Source: an uncultured Gammaproteobacteria bacterium (lineage in GTDB: Bacteria; Pseudomonadota; Gammaproteobacteria; SZUA-140). From it: DNA of 8,167 bases. The notes below the pieces were generated by a model, which did not search any database, was not told the origin of the DNA, and saw only the letters and a program-made list of their open reading frames with translations. Below, one piece after another: positions 1 to 5,780 of the stretch. The translations under genes were made by a program, and so were the position numbers. Where the stretch lies: positions 1 to 8,167 of the forward strand of contig CALZMY010000223.1 in assembly GCA_945788675.1 (NCBI GenBank), read 5' to 3'. Position 1 is the first letter of the stretch, and each line of letters starts with the position of its first letter.

Positions 1-848
1 CGATTGATGCACCAGACCCTGCCTTTCAGAATGCAGATATATTTTATAGCTTTACTGTCGCCAATAGTGGACCCTCTACGACTAACAACACACAATTAGT
101 CGTCACCTTCCCCGCTGGTGTCTCGCTAAGCCCTGCGCCAGGTGCATCTCCGGCAGGCTGCTCGGGTGCTGGTACTGTCACCTGTAATCTCGGCAGCATT
201 ACTGGCGGTCTACGCAAGACGATAACACTGGTCGCCATTGCCAGCTCGCAAGGCTTAATTTCGGTAAACGCATCTGCCACAAGCACTGAGACACCGATTG
301 CTGTAACCGCCAACGAATCGACACTCATCAACCCACCAGCGACCCCAACCCCACCAGATGCTGACCTGTTGGTCACGATGGTGGATACAGCCGATCCTGT
401 CGTCGTCGGTAACAGCGTCACTTATAACGTCACAGCGACCAATAATAATGGCCCGAATGTCGCGCAGAACGTCGTTATTACGGTCTCATTACCACCCTCT
501 GCCGCATTTAGCACCGCATCATCGGGCTGCGCTCATAGCGGCGGCGTCGTAACCTGCAGTATTGGCACCCTAGCAGTCGGTGTTTCTGCTGGCGTCAGCA
601 TCACCGTAAGCACCTCAACCATTGGCATCATTAGTGCCTTTGCCACGGTCAGCGACAGTATTGGCAATGATCCAGCACTCTCCAATAACACTGTTTCACA
701 AAGTACACAGGTCAACGCTTCCGGTGGCGGTACAGCAGCATCTCGACTCAACAGTGGCGGCGGTGGGAACTATGCCGTGAGTGAACTTGGCATATTGCTA
801 TTCATCACCATCATATTGTTTATCAGGCGGCGTTGGACGACGCGCTGA
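1..848 (+). CDS. DUF11-repeat surface protein with C-terminal membrane anchor, 5' end missing
   Basis: The reading frame is open from base 3 to a TGA at 846-848, giving 281 visible residues; the start lies outside the window. Two repeats of about 110 residues are visible, split by a proline/threonine linker (NPPATPTPPD). Each has the DUF11 pattern: an early D-P followed by Y-x-F/V-T-x-x-N-x-GP, then a paired-cysteine segment (GCSGAGTVTC in repeat 1, GCAHSGGVVTC in repeat 2) and an asparagine-containing end. Such repeats form beta-sandwich modules in large secreted or surface proteins. The C-terminus has a glycine-rich spacer (SGGGGN), a hydrophobic helix (LGILLFITIILFI) and RRRW, which is the tripartite layout of CTERM-type sorting signals. 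It is closest in look to glycine-motif signals, but I cannot assign the subtype. The inference is export followed by anchoring or sortase-like processing. Ligand and role are unknown. Confidence 0.85.
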   Translation, partial: IDAPDPAFQNADIFYSFTVANSGPSTTNNTQLVVTFPAGVSLSPAPGASPAGCSGAGTVTCNLGSITGGLRKTITLVAIASSQGLISVNASATSTETPIAVTANESTLINPPATPTPPDADLLVTMVDTADPVVVGNSVTYNVTATNNNGPNVAQNVVITVSLPPSAAFSTASSGCAHSGGVVTCSIGTLAVGVSAGVSITVSTSTIGIISAFATVSDSIGNDPALSNNTVSQSTQVNASGGGTAASRLNSGGGGNYAVSELGILLFITIILFIRRRWTTR

Positions 849-859
849 AACAGATTTTA

Positions 860-884
860 TGCTGAGATTCACCCATTTTCAGCA
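860..884 (+). other. Weak hairpin downstream of the DUF11 gene
   Basis: TGCTGA (860-865) can pair with TCAGCA (879-884) around a 13-base loop, 11 bases after the DUF11 stop codon. No T-run follows on the plus strand; an A-run follows instead (886-891). It may protect the 3' end or be chance. It does not meet the usual form of a Rho-independent terminator. Confidence 0.25.
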
Positions 885-918
885 CAAAAAATTCCGCTAC
901 ATTTATCAGAGTAAACTG

Positions 919-947
919 TTGGCTTGTTCAGTATATTAATATATACT
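919..947 (+). promoter_or_regulatory. Sigma-70-type promoter for the ArsR-family gene
   Basis: TTGGCT (919-924) and TATACT (942-947) are separated by exactly 17 bases, close to the consensus housekeeping promoter. The expected start of transcription, about 7 bases after the -10, is base 954 or 955, and base 955 is the A of the ATG. No Shine-Dalgarno sequence precedes that ATG. The predicted transcript is therefore leaderless or nearly so. This is predicted from sequence only. Confidence 0.6.
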
Positions 948-950
948 GAA
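927..950. promoter_or_regulatory. Perfect palindrome overlapping the -10: probable ArsR-family operator
   Basis: Ten-base arms TTCAGTATAT (927-936) and ATATACTGAA (941-950) are exact reverse complements around a four-base TAAT centre. The right arm contains the whole -10 element of the promoter and ends 4 bases before the ATG. AT-rich imperfect or perfect palindromes over the promoter are the usual targets of winged-helix ArsR dimers, so the simplest reading is autorepression by blocking RNA polymerase. No second copy was noticed elsewhere in the window. Confidence 0.65.
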
Positions 951-954
951 CTGC

Positions 955-1257
955 ATGGAAAAACGAAACGAAAATAAACGCTACATCACGGCTTCGCAGA
1001 ACCTGCGCTCAATCTCCCATCCTTTAAGATTGGCGGTACTATGCGAATTGACCAAAGGCCCTAGAAATGTCACCGAACTACTATCAGTGACCGGGGTATC
1101 TCAGCCTAACCTGTCACAGCACCTGGCAAAACTACGTATGTCAGGGGTCGTTAATAACGAGCGTCGCAATCAGCACGTCTACTACAGCATTGCCAGTCCC
1201 TTGATTACCGACGTCATAAAGAACCTGCGCAGTATCTACAAGCTCAGCGTAAAATAA
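955..1257 (+). CDS. ArsR/SmtB-family winged-helix transcriptional repressor
   Basis: This 100-residue protein has the normal ArsR length. Residues 14-30 carry the dimer/helix-2 signature (ISHPLRLAVLC) and residues 39-66 the helix-turn-helix with the SQPNLSQHLAKLR recognition helix; residues 69-79 form the beta wing (ERRNQHVYYSI). It resembles the BigR/SqrR/YgaV branch, which senses sulfide or persulfides through two cysteines. The first cysteine is present (Cys30, in the LAVLC segment). The second, expected in a C-terminal LxxxYC motif, is replaced by Lys96 (LRSIYK). No ArsR metal-binding motif such as ELCVCDL is seen. The effector is therefore unknown, and with one cysteine an intramolecular disulfide or polysulfide cannot form. 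The start is set by the ATG right after the palindrome at 927-950. The gene is monocistronic, convergent with cysQ and probably self-regulated. Confidence 0.9.
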   Translation: MEKRNENKRYITASQNLRSISHPLRLAVLCELTKGPRNVTELLSVTGVSQPNLSQHLAKLRMSGVVNNERRNQHVYYSIASPLITDVIKNLRSIYKLSVK

Positions 1258-1263
1258 GTCGAT

Positions 1264-1290
1264 TGGGGTCGTTCCCTGCGACTGACCCCA
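1264..1290. terminator. Hairpin between convergent arsR-like gene and cysQ
   Basis: TGGGGTC (1264-1270) pairs with GACCCCA (1284-1290) around a 13-base loop. It sits 6 bases after the ArsR-family stop and 15 bases beyond the cysQ stop, as expected for a shared terminator of convergent genes. On the minus strand it is followed by a loosely T-rich stretch (TTATTTTA); on the plus strand there is no T-run, so termination there is less certain. Confidence 0.45.
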
Positions 1291-1305
1291 TCACCAGACA
1301 AATCT

Positions 1306-2115
1306 TTACCCCAACAGCGGTAGCCAGTCATAAGTCAGATCGCCGACCACAATAAAATGTGGATTGAGCAGTGACGACTTTGTATTGTAACGCAGCGGCT
1401 GCAGGCTAAGATCCAATAATTGCCCACCTGCCTGTTCTACAATACACTGCGCCGCCGCCGTGTCCCACTCTGAGGTCAGCCCGAAACGAGGATAGATATC
1501 AGCCAATCCTTCCGCCACCTTGCAAGACTTCAAAGAACTCCCCAGCGTTAGCTGCCGATGCGTCCCTAGTCGCGCGATAAAACCCTGTAGTGCCTCACTT
1601 CCATGAGAACGACTTGTCGCAACGACTACGCAATCTGCGTCGAACGCACGCGTTTTGATCGGCAGCGGCACGCCACCTGCTGGCTGCTTAAATGCACCGC
1701 CCCCACGAACTGCAAAATAGGCAAGGCCACTCACCGGCACTACAATGACCCCGAGCACGGCTTCACCCGCCTCAATCAACGCGATATTGACCGTAAATTC
1801 ACCATTACGCTTGATGAACTCTCTCGTACCATCGAGCGGATCAACCAGCCAGTATTGATCCCAGGTTGAACGGACATCAAATGGGATTTCACTAGATTCT
1901 TCAGATAAAATCGGGATATCTGGGGTCAATCTCGACAGGCCGGCAACAATTGCATCGTGGGCCGCCAGATCCGCATCCGTCAGCGGCGTCTGATCATCCT
2001 TATGCTCAACCTTAAATCCCGTTTCATAAATAGCGATGATCTGCCGCGCGGCAGCATGGGCGACAGTAAGCACGTCGGGCAGCAGCTCTGCCGCCCGATG
2101 GTGGCGCTCAGCCAT
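1306..2115 (-). CDS. cysQ: 3'(2'),5'-bisphosphate nucleotidase CysQ
   Basis: CysQ removes the 3' phosphate of PAP (left after sulfate transfer from PAPS) to give AMP, using Mg2+ ions; it is a member of the inositol monophosphatase-like superfamily. The 269-residue protein has every family motif: TDAD at 46-49, SEES at 71-74, the metal site DPLDGT at 92-97 followed by REFIKRNGEFTVNIAL, GSSLKSC near 192-198 and WDTAA at 217-221. Metal ligands would be Glu72, Asp92, Asp95 and Asp218. The length is slightly above E. coli CysQ because of about 10 extra N-terminal residues. It lies downstream of nudE and overlaps it by 8 bases (ATGGCTGA contains the cysQ start and the nudE stop), so translation is probably coupled. 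An AAGG three bases before the ATG is the only ribosome-site candidate. Both products release AMP, which fits the pairing. Confidence 0.95.
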   Translation of the reverse strand: MAERHHRAAELLPDVLTVAHAAARQIIAIYETGFKVEHKDDQTPLTDADLAAHDAIVAGLSRLTPDIPILSEESSEIPFDVRSTWDQYWLVDPLDGTREFIKRNGEFTVNIALIEAGEAVLGVIVVPVSGLAYFAVRGGGAFKQPAGGVPLPIKTRAFDADCVVVATSRSHGSEALQGFIARLGTHRQLTLGSSLKSCKVAEGLADIYPRFGLTSEWDTAAAQCIVEQAGGQLLDLSLQPLRYNTKSSLLNPHFIVVGDLTYDWLPLLG

Positions 2116-2668
2116 CAGCCTTGTGCTTTTTCATCATCAGATCACGCACCATATAGAGCGCTGCAATACTGCGCGCTTCAGTACAATCATCACACTGCAG
2201 CAGCTCATCCAGTTGTGATAGTCGCCACGGCACCACCTCTATCGCCTCCGGCTCATCACCCGGCAATCGTTGTGCGTACAGATCCTCCGCAAGTACAATA
2301 TATGTCAGTTGACTCGAATAACCAGGGGCAGATGTCAATGTTTTCAACAGGGTCAACTGCCTCGCGCCGTACCCCACCTCTTCCATCATCTCGCGATCAG
2401 CCGCCTTTATTACCTCTTCACCCCACTCAATACGCCCCTTTGGCAAGGCCAGCTCATAGCGATCGGCACCAGCAGCATATTCTCGAATCAACAATACCGT
2501 GTCAGCATCTATCATCGGCACTGCCAGTACTGCTCCCGATGAGTTATTATTAAGCCGCTCATACTGAGTGATGACGCCATTAGAAAATTCCAGCTCAATC
2601 GCCTCCACATGAAAAAGACGTGTTTTTGCTACAGTTTTAACATTCAATATTTGTGGTTTTTTAGGCAT
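2108..2668 (-). CDS. nudE: ADP compounds hydrolase NudE (Nudix family)
   Basis: NudE cleaves ADP-ribose, NADH, Ap3A and similar ADP-linked compounds, giving AMP. The Nudix box is complete: Gly78-x5-Glu84-x7-Arg92-Glu93-Met-Met-Glu96-Glu97-Val-Gly99, ending in Tyr100. The N-terminus (PQILNVKTVAKTRLFHVEAI, then ELEFSNGV) and the middle (IREYAAGADRYEL) match the E. coli protein closely. The frame is open upstream to an ATG at 2749, but the start at 2668 is chosen because it matches the family's N-terminus and is preceded by AAAGGA six bases away; the product is then 186 residues, the family length. It is the first gene of a nudE-cysQ operon, divergent from the yrfG-like gene. This nudE-cysQ/yrfG neighbourhood is known from other gammaproteobacteria such as Pseudomonas. 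Confidence 0.94.
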   Translation of the reverse strand: MPKKPQILNVKTVAKTRLFHVEAIELEFSNGVITQYERLNNNSSGAVLAVPMIDADTVLLIREYAAGADRYELALPKGRIEWGEEVIKAADREMMEEVGYGARQLTLLKTLTSAPGYSSQLTYIVLAEDLYAQRLPGDEPEAIEVVPWRLSQLDELLQCDDCTEARSIAALYMVRDLMMKKHKADG

Positions 2669-2674
2669 CGTTGA

Positions 2675-2680
2675 TCCTTT
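2675..2680 (-). promoter_or_regulatory. Ribosome binding site fixing the nudE start
   Basis: AAAGGA on the minus strand lies six bases before the ATG at 2668. It decides in favour of this start over the in-frame ATG at 2749, which would add 27 residues absent from known NudE proteins and would overlap the start of the divergent gene. Confidence 0.75.
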
Positions 2681-2694
2681 ATCATAGCGGCCTT

Positions 2695-2712
2695 GTGGTA
2701 CTACAGTACCAC
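2695..2712. promoter_or_regulatory. Perfect inverted repeat in the nudE/yrfG divergent intergenic region
   Basis: GTGGTAC (2695-2701) and GTACCAC (2706-2712) are exact reverse complements around TACA. The repeat sits near the middle of the 80-base gap between the two divergent starts (2668 and 2749), where both promoters must lie. It could be an operator acting on both genes or a leader hairpin. No convincing -35/-10 pair was found around it, so the role is open. Confidence 0.35.
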
Positions 2713-2748
2713 CACGCATCGCGATTTCAACAACATAGAGCGCCAACA

Positions 2749-3411
2749 ATGGTCAATTGGGACAATATTCAAAACGTGTTGCTCGATATGGATGGTACTT
2801 TACTCGATCTGCATTTTGATAATTACTTCTGGCGAGAGCATCTGCCGACGCGTTATGCAGAAAAACACGGCATAGCGCTTGCTGATGCGAAATCCAGTCT
2901 CTTCCCACGTTTCGAGAATGTTGCAGGCACCATGCAGTGGTACTGTCTTGATTATTGGTCTAAGGAACTTGAGATGGACATTGTCACCCTGAAAAAAGAG
3001 GTGGCACACCTGATCGCCATGCACCCCCATGTGATTGATTTTCTCCGTGTAATGCGCCGGACGGGTAAACATATAGCACTGGTCACCAATGCGCATCAGC
3101 ATAGTCTATCGCTCAAGATAAAACATACCAGTATTGGTGAATACCTTGATGCCATAATCTCTTCGCATAGTATCGGCCTGCCTAAAGAGGAACCGAAATT
3201 CTGGCTCAAATTACAAAAACAACTACCATTCAAGCCCGAGTCAGCCCTGCTAATCGACGATAACATCGCTGTATTGCAATCAGCAAAGACCTTTGGCATT
3301 GCCCACCTACTTGCAGTGAAGCACCCAGACAGTAAACGCCCCGCCACTGACAGCGGTGAATTTACCGCCATCCAGAGCTTTCTCGATATTATGCCACTTA
3401 ATGCAGCCTAG
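2749..3411 (+). CDS. yrfG: YrfG-like HAD-superfamily GMP/IMP nucleotidase
   Basis: HAD phosphatase of 220 residues, very like E. coli YrfG (purine 5'-monophosphate nucleotidase activity is known for that protein). Motif I is DMDGT at residues 13-17 (nucleophile Asp13, acid/base Asp15), followed by LLDLHFDNYFW, a YrfG hallmark; the cap holds QWYCLDYWSKEL near 63-74. Motif II is VTNAH with Thr113, motif III the lysine of PKE (Lys146) and motif IV IDD with Asp170 and Asp171. All catalytic residues are present. The start at 2749 is chosen because it aligns with the E. coli N-terminus and has AGAG eight bases upstream; an ATG at 2671 in frame would add 26 unlike residues. The gene is divergent from nudE-cysQ and convergent with the cysteine-cluster gene, their stop codons only 10 bases apart. 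Substrate range in this organism is inferred. Confidence 0.92.
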   Translation: MVNWDNIQNVLLDMDGTLLDLHFDNYFWREHLPTRYAEKHGIALADAKSSLFPRFENVAGTMQWYCLDYWSKELEMDIVTLKKEVAHLIAMHPHVIDFLRVMRRTGKHIALVTNAHQHSLSLKIKHTSIGEYLDAIISSHSIGLPKEEPKFWLKLQKQLPFKPESALLIDDNIAVLQSAKTFGIAHLLAVKHPDSKRPATDSGEFTAIQSFLDIMPLNAA

Positions 3412-3421
3412 TAACCTACTG

Positions 3422-3823
3422 CTACTGCCCCCAGCGCTTGTACCTTTTTTTGCAGTATTTCAGCAGGGCATCGTAGCCATCAAAGAATAACTCGAACCCT
3501 TCTTCAGCGGACTCATCAAATTCACAGTAATCATTTGTATATTCACGACAGACCTGTGGGCGCGTATCATAAATCCCACACATACCGCCTTTTTGCAAAT
3601 GGGTGCAAGGGTTGTTGATCAATAAAAACCAGCCATCTTCATCTTTGTACAACTGCACATCACGATGTGCCAGCTGCCACAACATGTGATCAAAATCCTG
3701 TTTAGAGCGGGGGGTATCGACCTGCTGTGTAATATACGTACAGCACTTTGAGTTGGTACAATAGTTACACTTGGTCTCCGGCGTCATCTCCTCCGGAATA
3801 ATTGGAATCGTCTTTCTACCCAT
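3422..3823 (-). CDS. YkgJ-family (CxxCxxCC-type) cysteine-cluster protein
   Basis: A 133-residue protein with nine cysteines: Cys19, 22, 27, 28, 73, 82, 92, 100 and 124. The spacing C-x2-C-x4-CC, then NPC-THLQ, CGIYDTRPQVCREY and DYC is that of the YkgJ/UPF0153 family, annotated as a putative zinc- or iron-chelating domain. No reaction is established. There is no signal peptide or membrane segment, so it is cytosolic. Long conserved patches (CNYCTNSKCC, TPRSKQDFDHMLWQ, YKDEDGWFLLI) mark a compact single-domain protein. The start at 3823 keeps the usual short N-terminus; its nearest SD-like AGAGG is 13 bases away. A second ATG (3787, residue 13) has GGAGG only 2 bases before it, so the exact start is uncertain. 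It is divergent from the phosphorylase-SPL-SDR operon and shares its 128-base upstream region, which allows but does not prove a common function. Confidence 0.9.
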   Translation of the reverse strand: MGRKTIPIIPEEMTPETKCNYCTNSKCCTYITQQVDTPRSKQDFDHMLWQLAHRDVQLYKDEDGWFLLINNPCTHLQKGGMCGIYDTRPQVCREYTNDYCEFDESAEEGFELFFDGYDALLKYCKKRYKRWGQ

Positions 3824-3951
3824 AATAACGCACTAGCCTCTATGATTTTACCGACACATTGTAATTGTGAACGAAGTCCACACAGAATAATAGCGCAACT
3901 GCGACTACATCTGCCCAAATCACAGCCGCATACAGCCATGGAAAACACGGC
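3824..3951. promoter_or_regulatory. Divergent upstream region of the cysteine-cluster gene and the SPL operon
   Basis: These 128 bases must hold both promoters. On the minus strand TTCACA (3866-3871) and TAAAAT (3845-3850) are good hexamers but only 15 bases apart. On the plus strand TTGTGA (3865-3870) and TAATAG (3888-3893) are 17 bases apart, with a weaker -10. The two candidate -35 elements overlap, so polymerase binding could be mutually exclusive. No long palindrome, riboswitch-like fold or RNA gene was seen. Confidence 0.3.
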
Positions 3952-4776
3952 GTGATAAACATTCTAACCGCATTACCATGCGAAGCACGGCCGCTTATCG
4001 AACACTATCGGCTGCGCGGGAATGGACGCCACCATGCATTTCGCTGTTATCAAAATGATGATGTGCAATTAATTATCTGTGGCATTGGAAAACTGGCAGC
4101 AGCGACGGCAACGGCATACCTGGCGGCATCAGAACCACAACGAAATTATGCCTGGCTCAACCTCGGCATCGCAGGTCATGCCACGAAATCCGTCGGCGAG
4201 GTGTTGCTTGCACACAAACTCATCGATGCCGCGACTGGACAACAGTCGTTCCCTGGTATTGTGATACCGATCCCCTGTGCCAGCGAGACGTTAACCACCG
4301 TTGATAAACCCGAACAGCGCTACCGCGAAAGCACGATGGTTGATATGGAGGCCAGCGGATTTTATGCCGCCGCCAGTCGCTTCCAGAGCTGCGAGCTAAT
4401 TCATGCTCTCAAGATTATTTCTGACAATCAAAGCCACAATACAGACAATATTTCAGAAAAGAGTACAACGGCCCTCATCAACGATAACATCATCACTATT
4501 GAATCAGTCATTAATGAACTACAACAGCTGGCCACAGAACTAGATAGCATCAAACAGACACCTGCGGAAATATACGCCTTTATGGAGCACTGGCGCTTTA
4601 CGGCTTATCAACAAAACGAACTCCGCCTTTTATTACGACGCTGGCATGCTCTGACGCCAGCCTCGTCACCTGCCCCCCACGATTTTACTGAATATAAAAA
4701 TAGCAAAGCGGTACTCATCGCCATCAAGGAGCACCTCGATGCTCAGCCAATTCGTTTTGAGGAGGCTAACAACTAA
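3952..4776 (+). CDS. Nucleoside phosphorylase/nucleosidase-like protein with extra C-terminal region
   Basis: Residues 1 to about 195 fit the PNP/UDP phosphorylase-MTA/SAH nucleosidase superfamily: ILTALPCEARPL at the N-terminus (Glu11), CGIGKLAAATAT at 43-54 in place of SGIGKVAAA, LNLGIAGHA at 69-77, VDMEASGFYAA at 130-140 (Glu133 where the nucleosidases bind ribose) and IISDN at 155-159 (Asp158 at the catalytic acid position). The segment between LGIAGHA and VDMEA is about 50 residues, shorter than in MTA/SAH nucleosidase. Residues about 200-274 form an added helical region (HWRFTAYQQNELRLLLRRWHAL is its core; see 213-234) that I do not recognise. The GTG start is preferred because the fold begins immediately after it; GGAA lies eight bases upstream. 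TAATG joins its stop to the next start, so it is coupled to the SPL-family gene. Substrate unknown; purine or modified nucleoside cleavage is inferred. Confidence 0.82.
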   Translation: MINILTALPCEARPLIEHYRLRGNGRHHAFRCYQNDDVQLIICGIGKLAAATATAYLAASEPQRNYAWLNLGIAGHATKSVGEVLLAHKLIDAATGQQSFPGIVIPIPCASETLTTVDKPEQRYRESTMVDMEASGFYAAASRFQSCELIHALKIISDNQSHNTDNISEKSTTALINDNIITIESVINELQQLATELDSIKQTPAEIYAFMEHWRFTAYQQNELRLLLRRWHALTPASSPAPHDFTEYKNSKAVLIAIKEHLDAQPIRFEEANN

Positions 4777-5780
4777 TGCATCAGGTCATCTATATCGAAG
4801 AAGCCGTGGCAGATCACCCACGTACAAAATCGATCTGTGCACGCTTCCCAAAGGCGACTAAGGTCTACTGCAAACACTATGGCGAGATATTTAATCGCAA
4901 GGCGCAAAATTTCCGCCTACAAAAAAAGCAACCCGCGTTGATCCTTGCTCACAAACATAAAAATCATGTGCTTGATGCACCTGATGGCTACGGTATCGGA
5001 GGACGACGTAATTATTATTTCTCGCACATGCTCAACTGCGTCTATGACTGCCGTTACTGTTTTCTGCAGGGCATGTACCGCTCTGCCAATTATGTTATTT
5101 TTGTGAACTACGAAGATTTCCAGCAATCTATCATCAACACTGCGAATCAACATCCAGACGAAGCGCTGTGGTTTTTCTCCGGCTATGACTGTGACAGCCT
5201 CGCCTATGAACCGGTCACTGAATTTACCAAAGCATTCCTGCCCACCTTCAGACAGTTACCCAATGCACACCTTGAACTGCGCACCAAAAGCCTGCAAGTT
5301 CGCACTTTATTAAAATCAGAGCCGCTCAATAATTGCATCGTGGCCTTCAGCTTCACGCCAGAAGAGATCTCACAGGCACTGGAACATGGCGTACCCTCTG
5401 TTGAAAAACGGATCGAAGCGATGGTCAAACTACAACAACACGGCTGGCGTCTTGGCCTGAGATTCGACCCGATGATCTACCAGGAAGGATTCGAGCAGCT
5501 CTATCAACGTCTATTTGAGCAGATCTTTTCGCGCCTTTCGGCCAGCGGCATTCACTCTGTCAGTCTCGGCACGCTACGCACCCCAAAGGCGTTCCACCAG
5601 AACATGGTCAACCTCTACCCCGAAGAAAAGCTCTTCGCTGGCCGCTTTGATGAAAACCGTGGCATGATTACGTATCAGAAAGAACTCGAAGAGCAGATGA
5701 CTAAATTTTGCCATGAGCAATTGATGCAATATATTCCACAGAGCCTCTTTTTTGCCTGCACTCCCTCGGAAAACCCATGA
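4776..5780 (+). CDS. Spore photoproduct lyase (SPL)-family radical SAM protein
   Basis: A 334-residue protein, the length of true SPL (about 340). Cys88-x3-Cys92-x2-Cys95 (LNCVYDCRYCFLQ) is the radical SAM 4Fe-4S site. Cys139 (GYDCDSLA) lies 44 residues after the last cluster cysteine, matching the hydrogen-donor cysteine of SPL. Later motifs such as LELRTKS (residues 167-173), AFSFTPEE and GLRFDPM are typical of the family. True SPL reverts spore-type thymine dimers. No sporulation gene is present here and the lineage appears non-sporulating, so the substrate is unknown. The tyrosine right after the third cluster cysteine in Bacillus-type enzymes is Phe96 here. The gene overlaps its neighbours by 1 base (TAATG, upstream) and 4 bases (ATGA, downstream), so all three are probably made together. 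DNA-lesion repair or modification of another nucleic acid or nucleoside remain possible. Confidence 0.88.
   Translation: MHQVIYIEEAVADHPRTKSICARFPKATKVYCKHYGEIFNRKAQNFRLQKKQPALILAHKHKNHVLDAPDGYGIGGRRNYYFSHMLNCVYDCRYCFLQGMYRSANYVIFVNYEDFQQSIINTANQHPDEALWFFSGYDCDSLAYEPVTEFTKAFLPTFRQLPNAHLELRTKSLQVRTLLKSEPLNNCIVAFSFTPEEISQALEHGVPSVEKRIEAMVKLQQHGWRLGLRFDPMIYQEGFEQLYQRLFEQIFSRLSASGIHSVSLGTLRTPKAFHQNMVNLYPEEKLFAGRFDENRGMITYQKELEEQMTKFCHEQLMQYIPQSLFFACTPSENP

Noticed and set aside
44..421. A 125-codon minus-strand open frame opposite the DUF11 gene
   Set aside because: It mirrors the repeat-rich coding strand, with the usual alanine/valine/threonine bias of a shadow frame, and shows no motif.
1957..2553. 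A 198-codon plus-strand open frame opposite cysQ and nudE
   Set aside because: It is antisense to two genes with complete family motifs, has low-complexity proline/histidine/serine composition and no recognisable domain.
3866..3882. A CRP-like site (TGTGA-N6-TCCAC)
   Set aside because: Only the left half fits; the right half is not TCACA, and AT-rich flanks are lacking.
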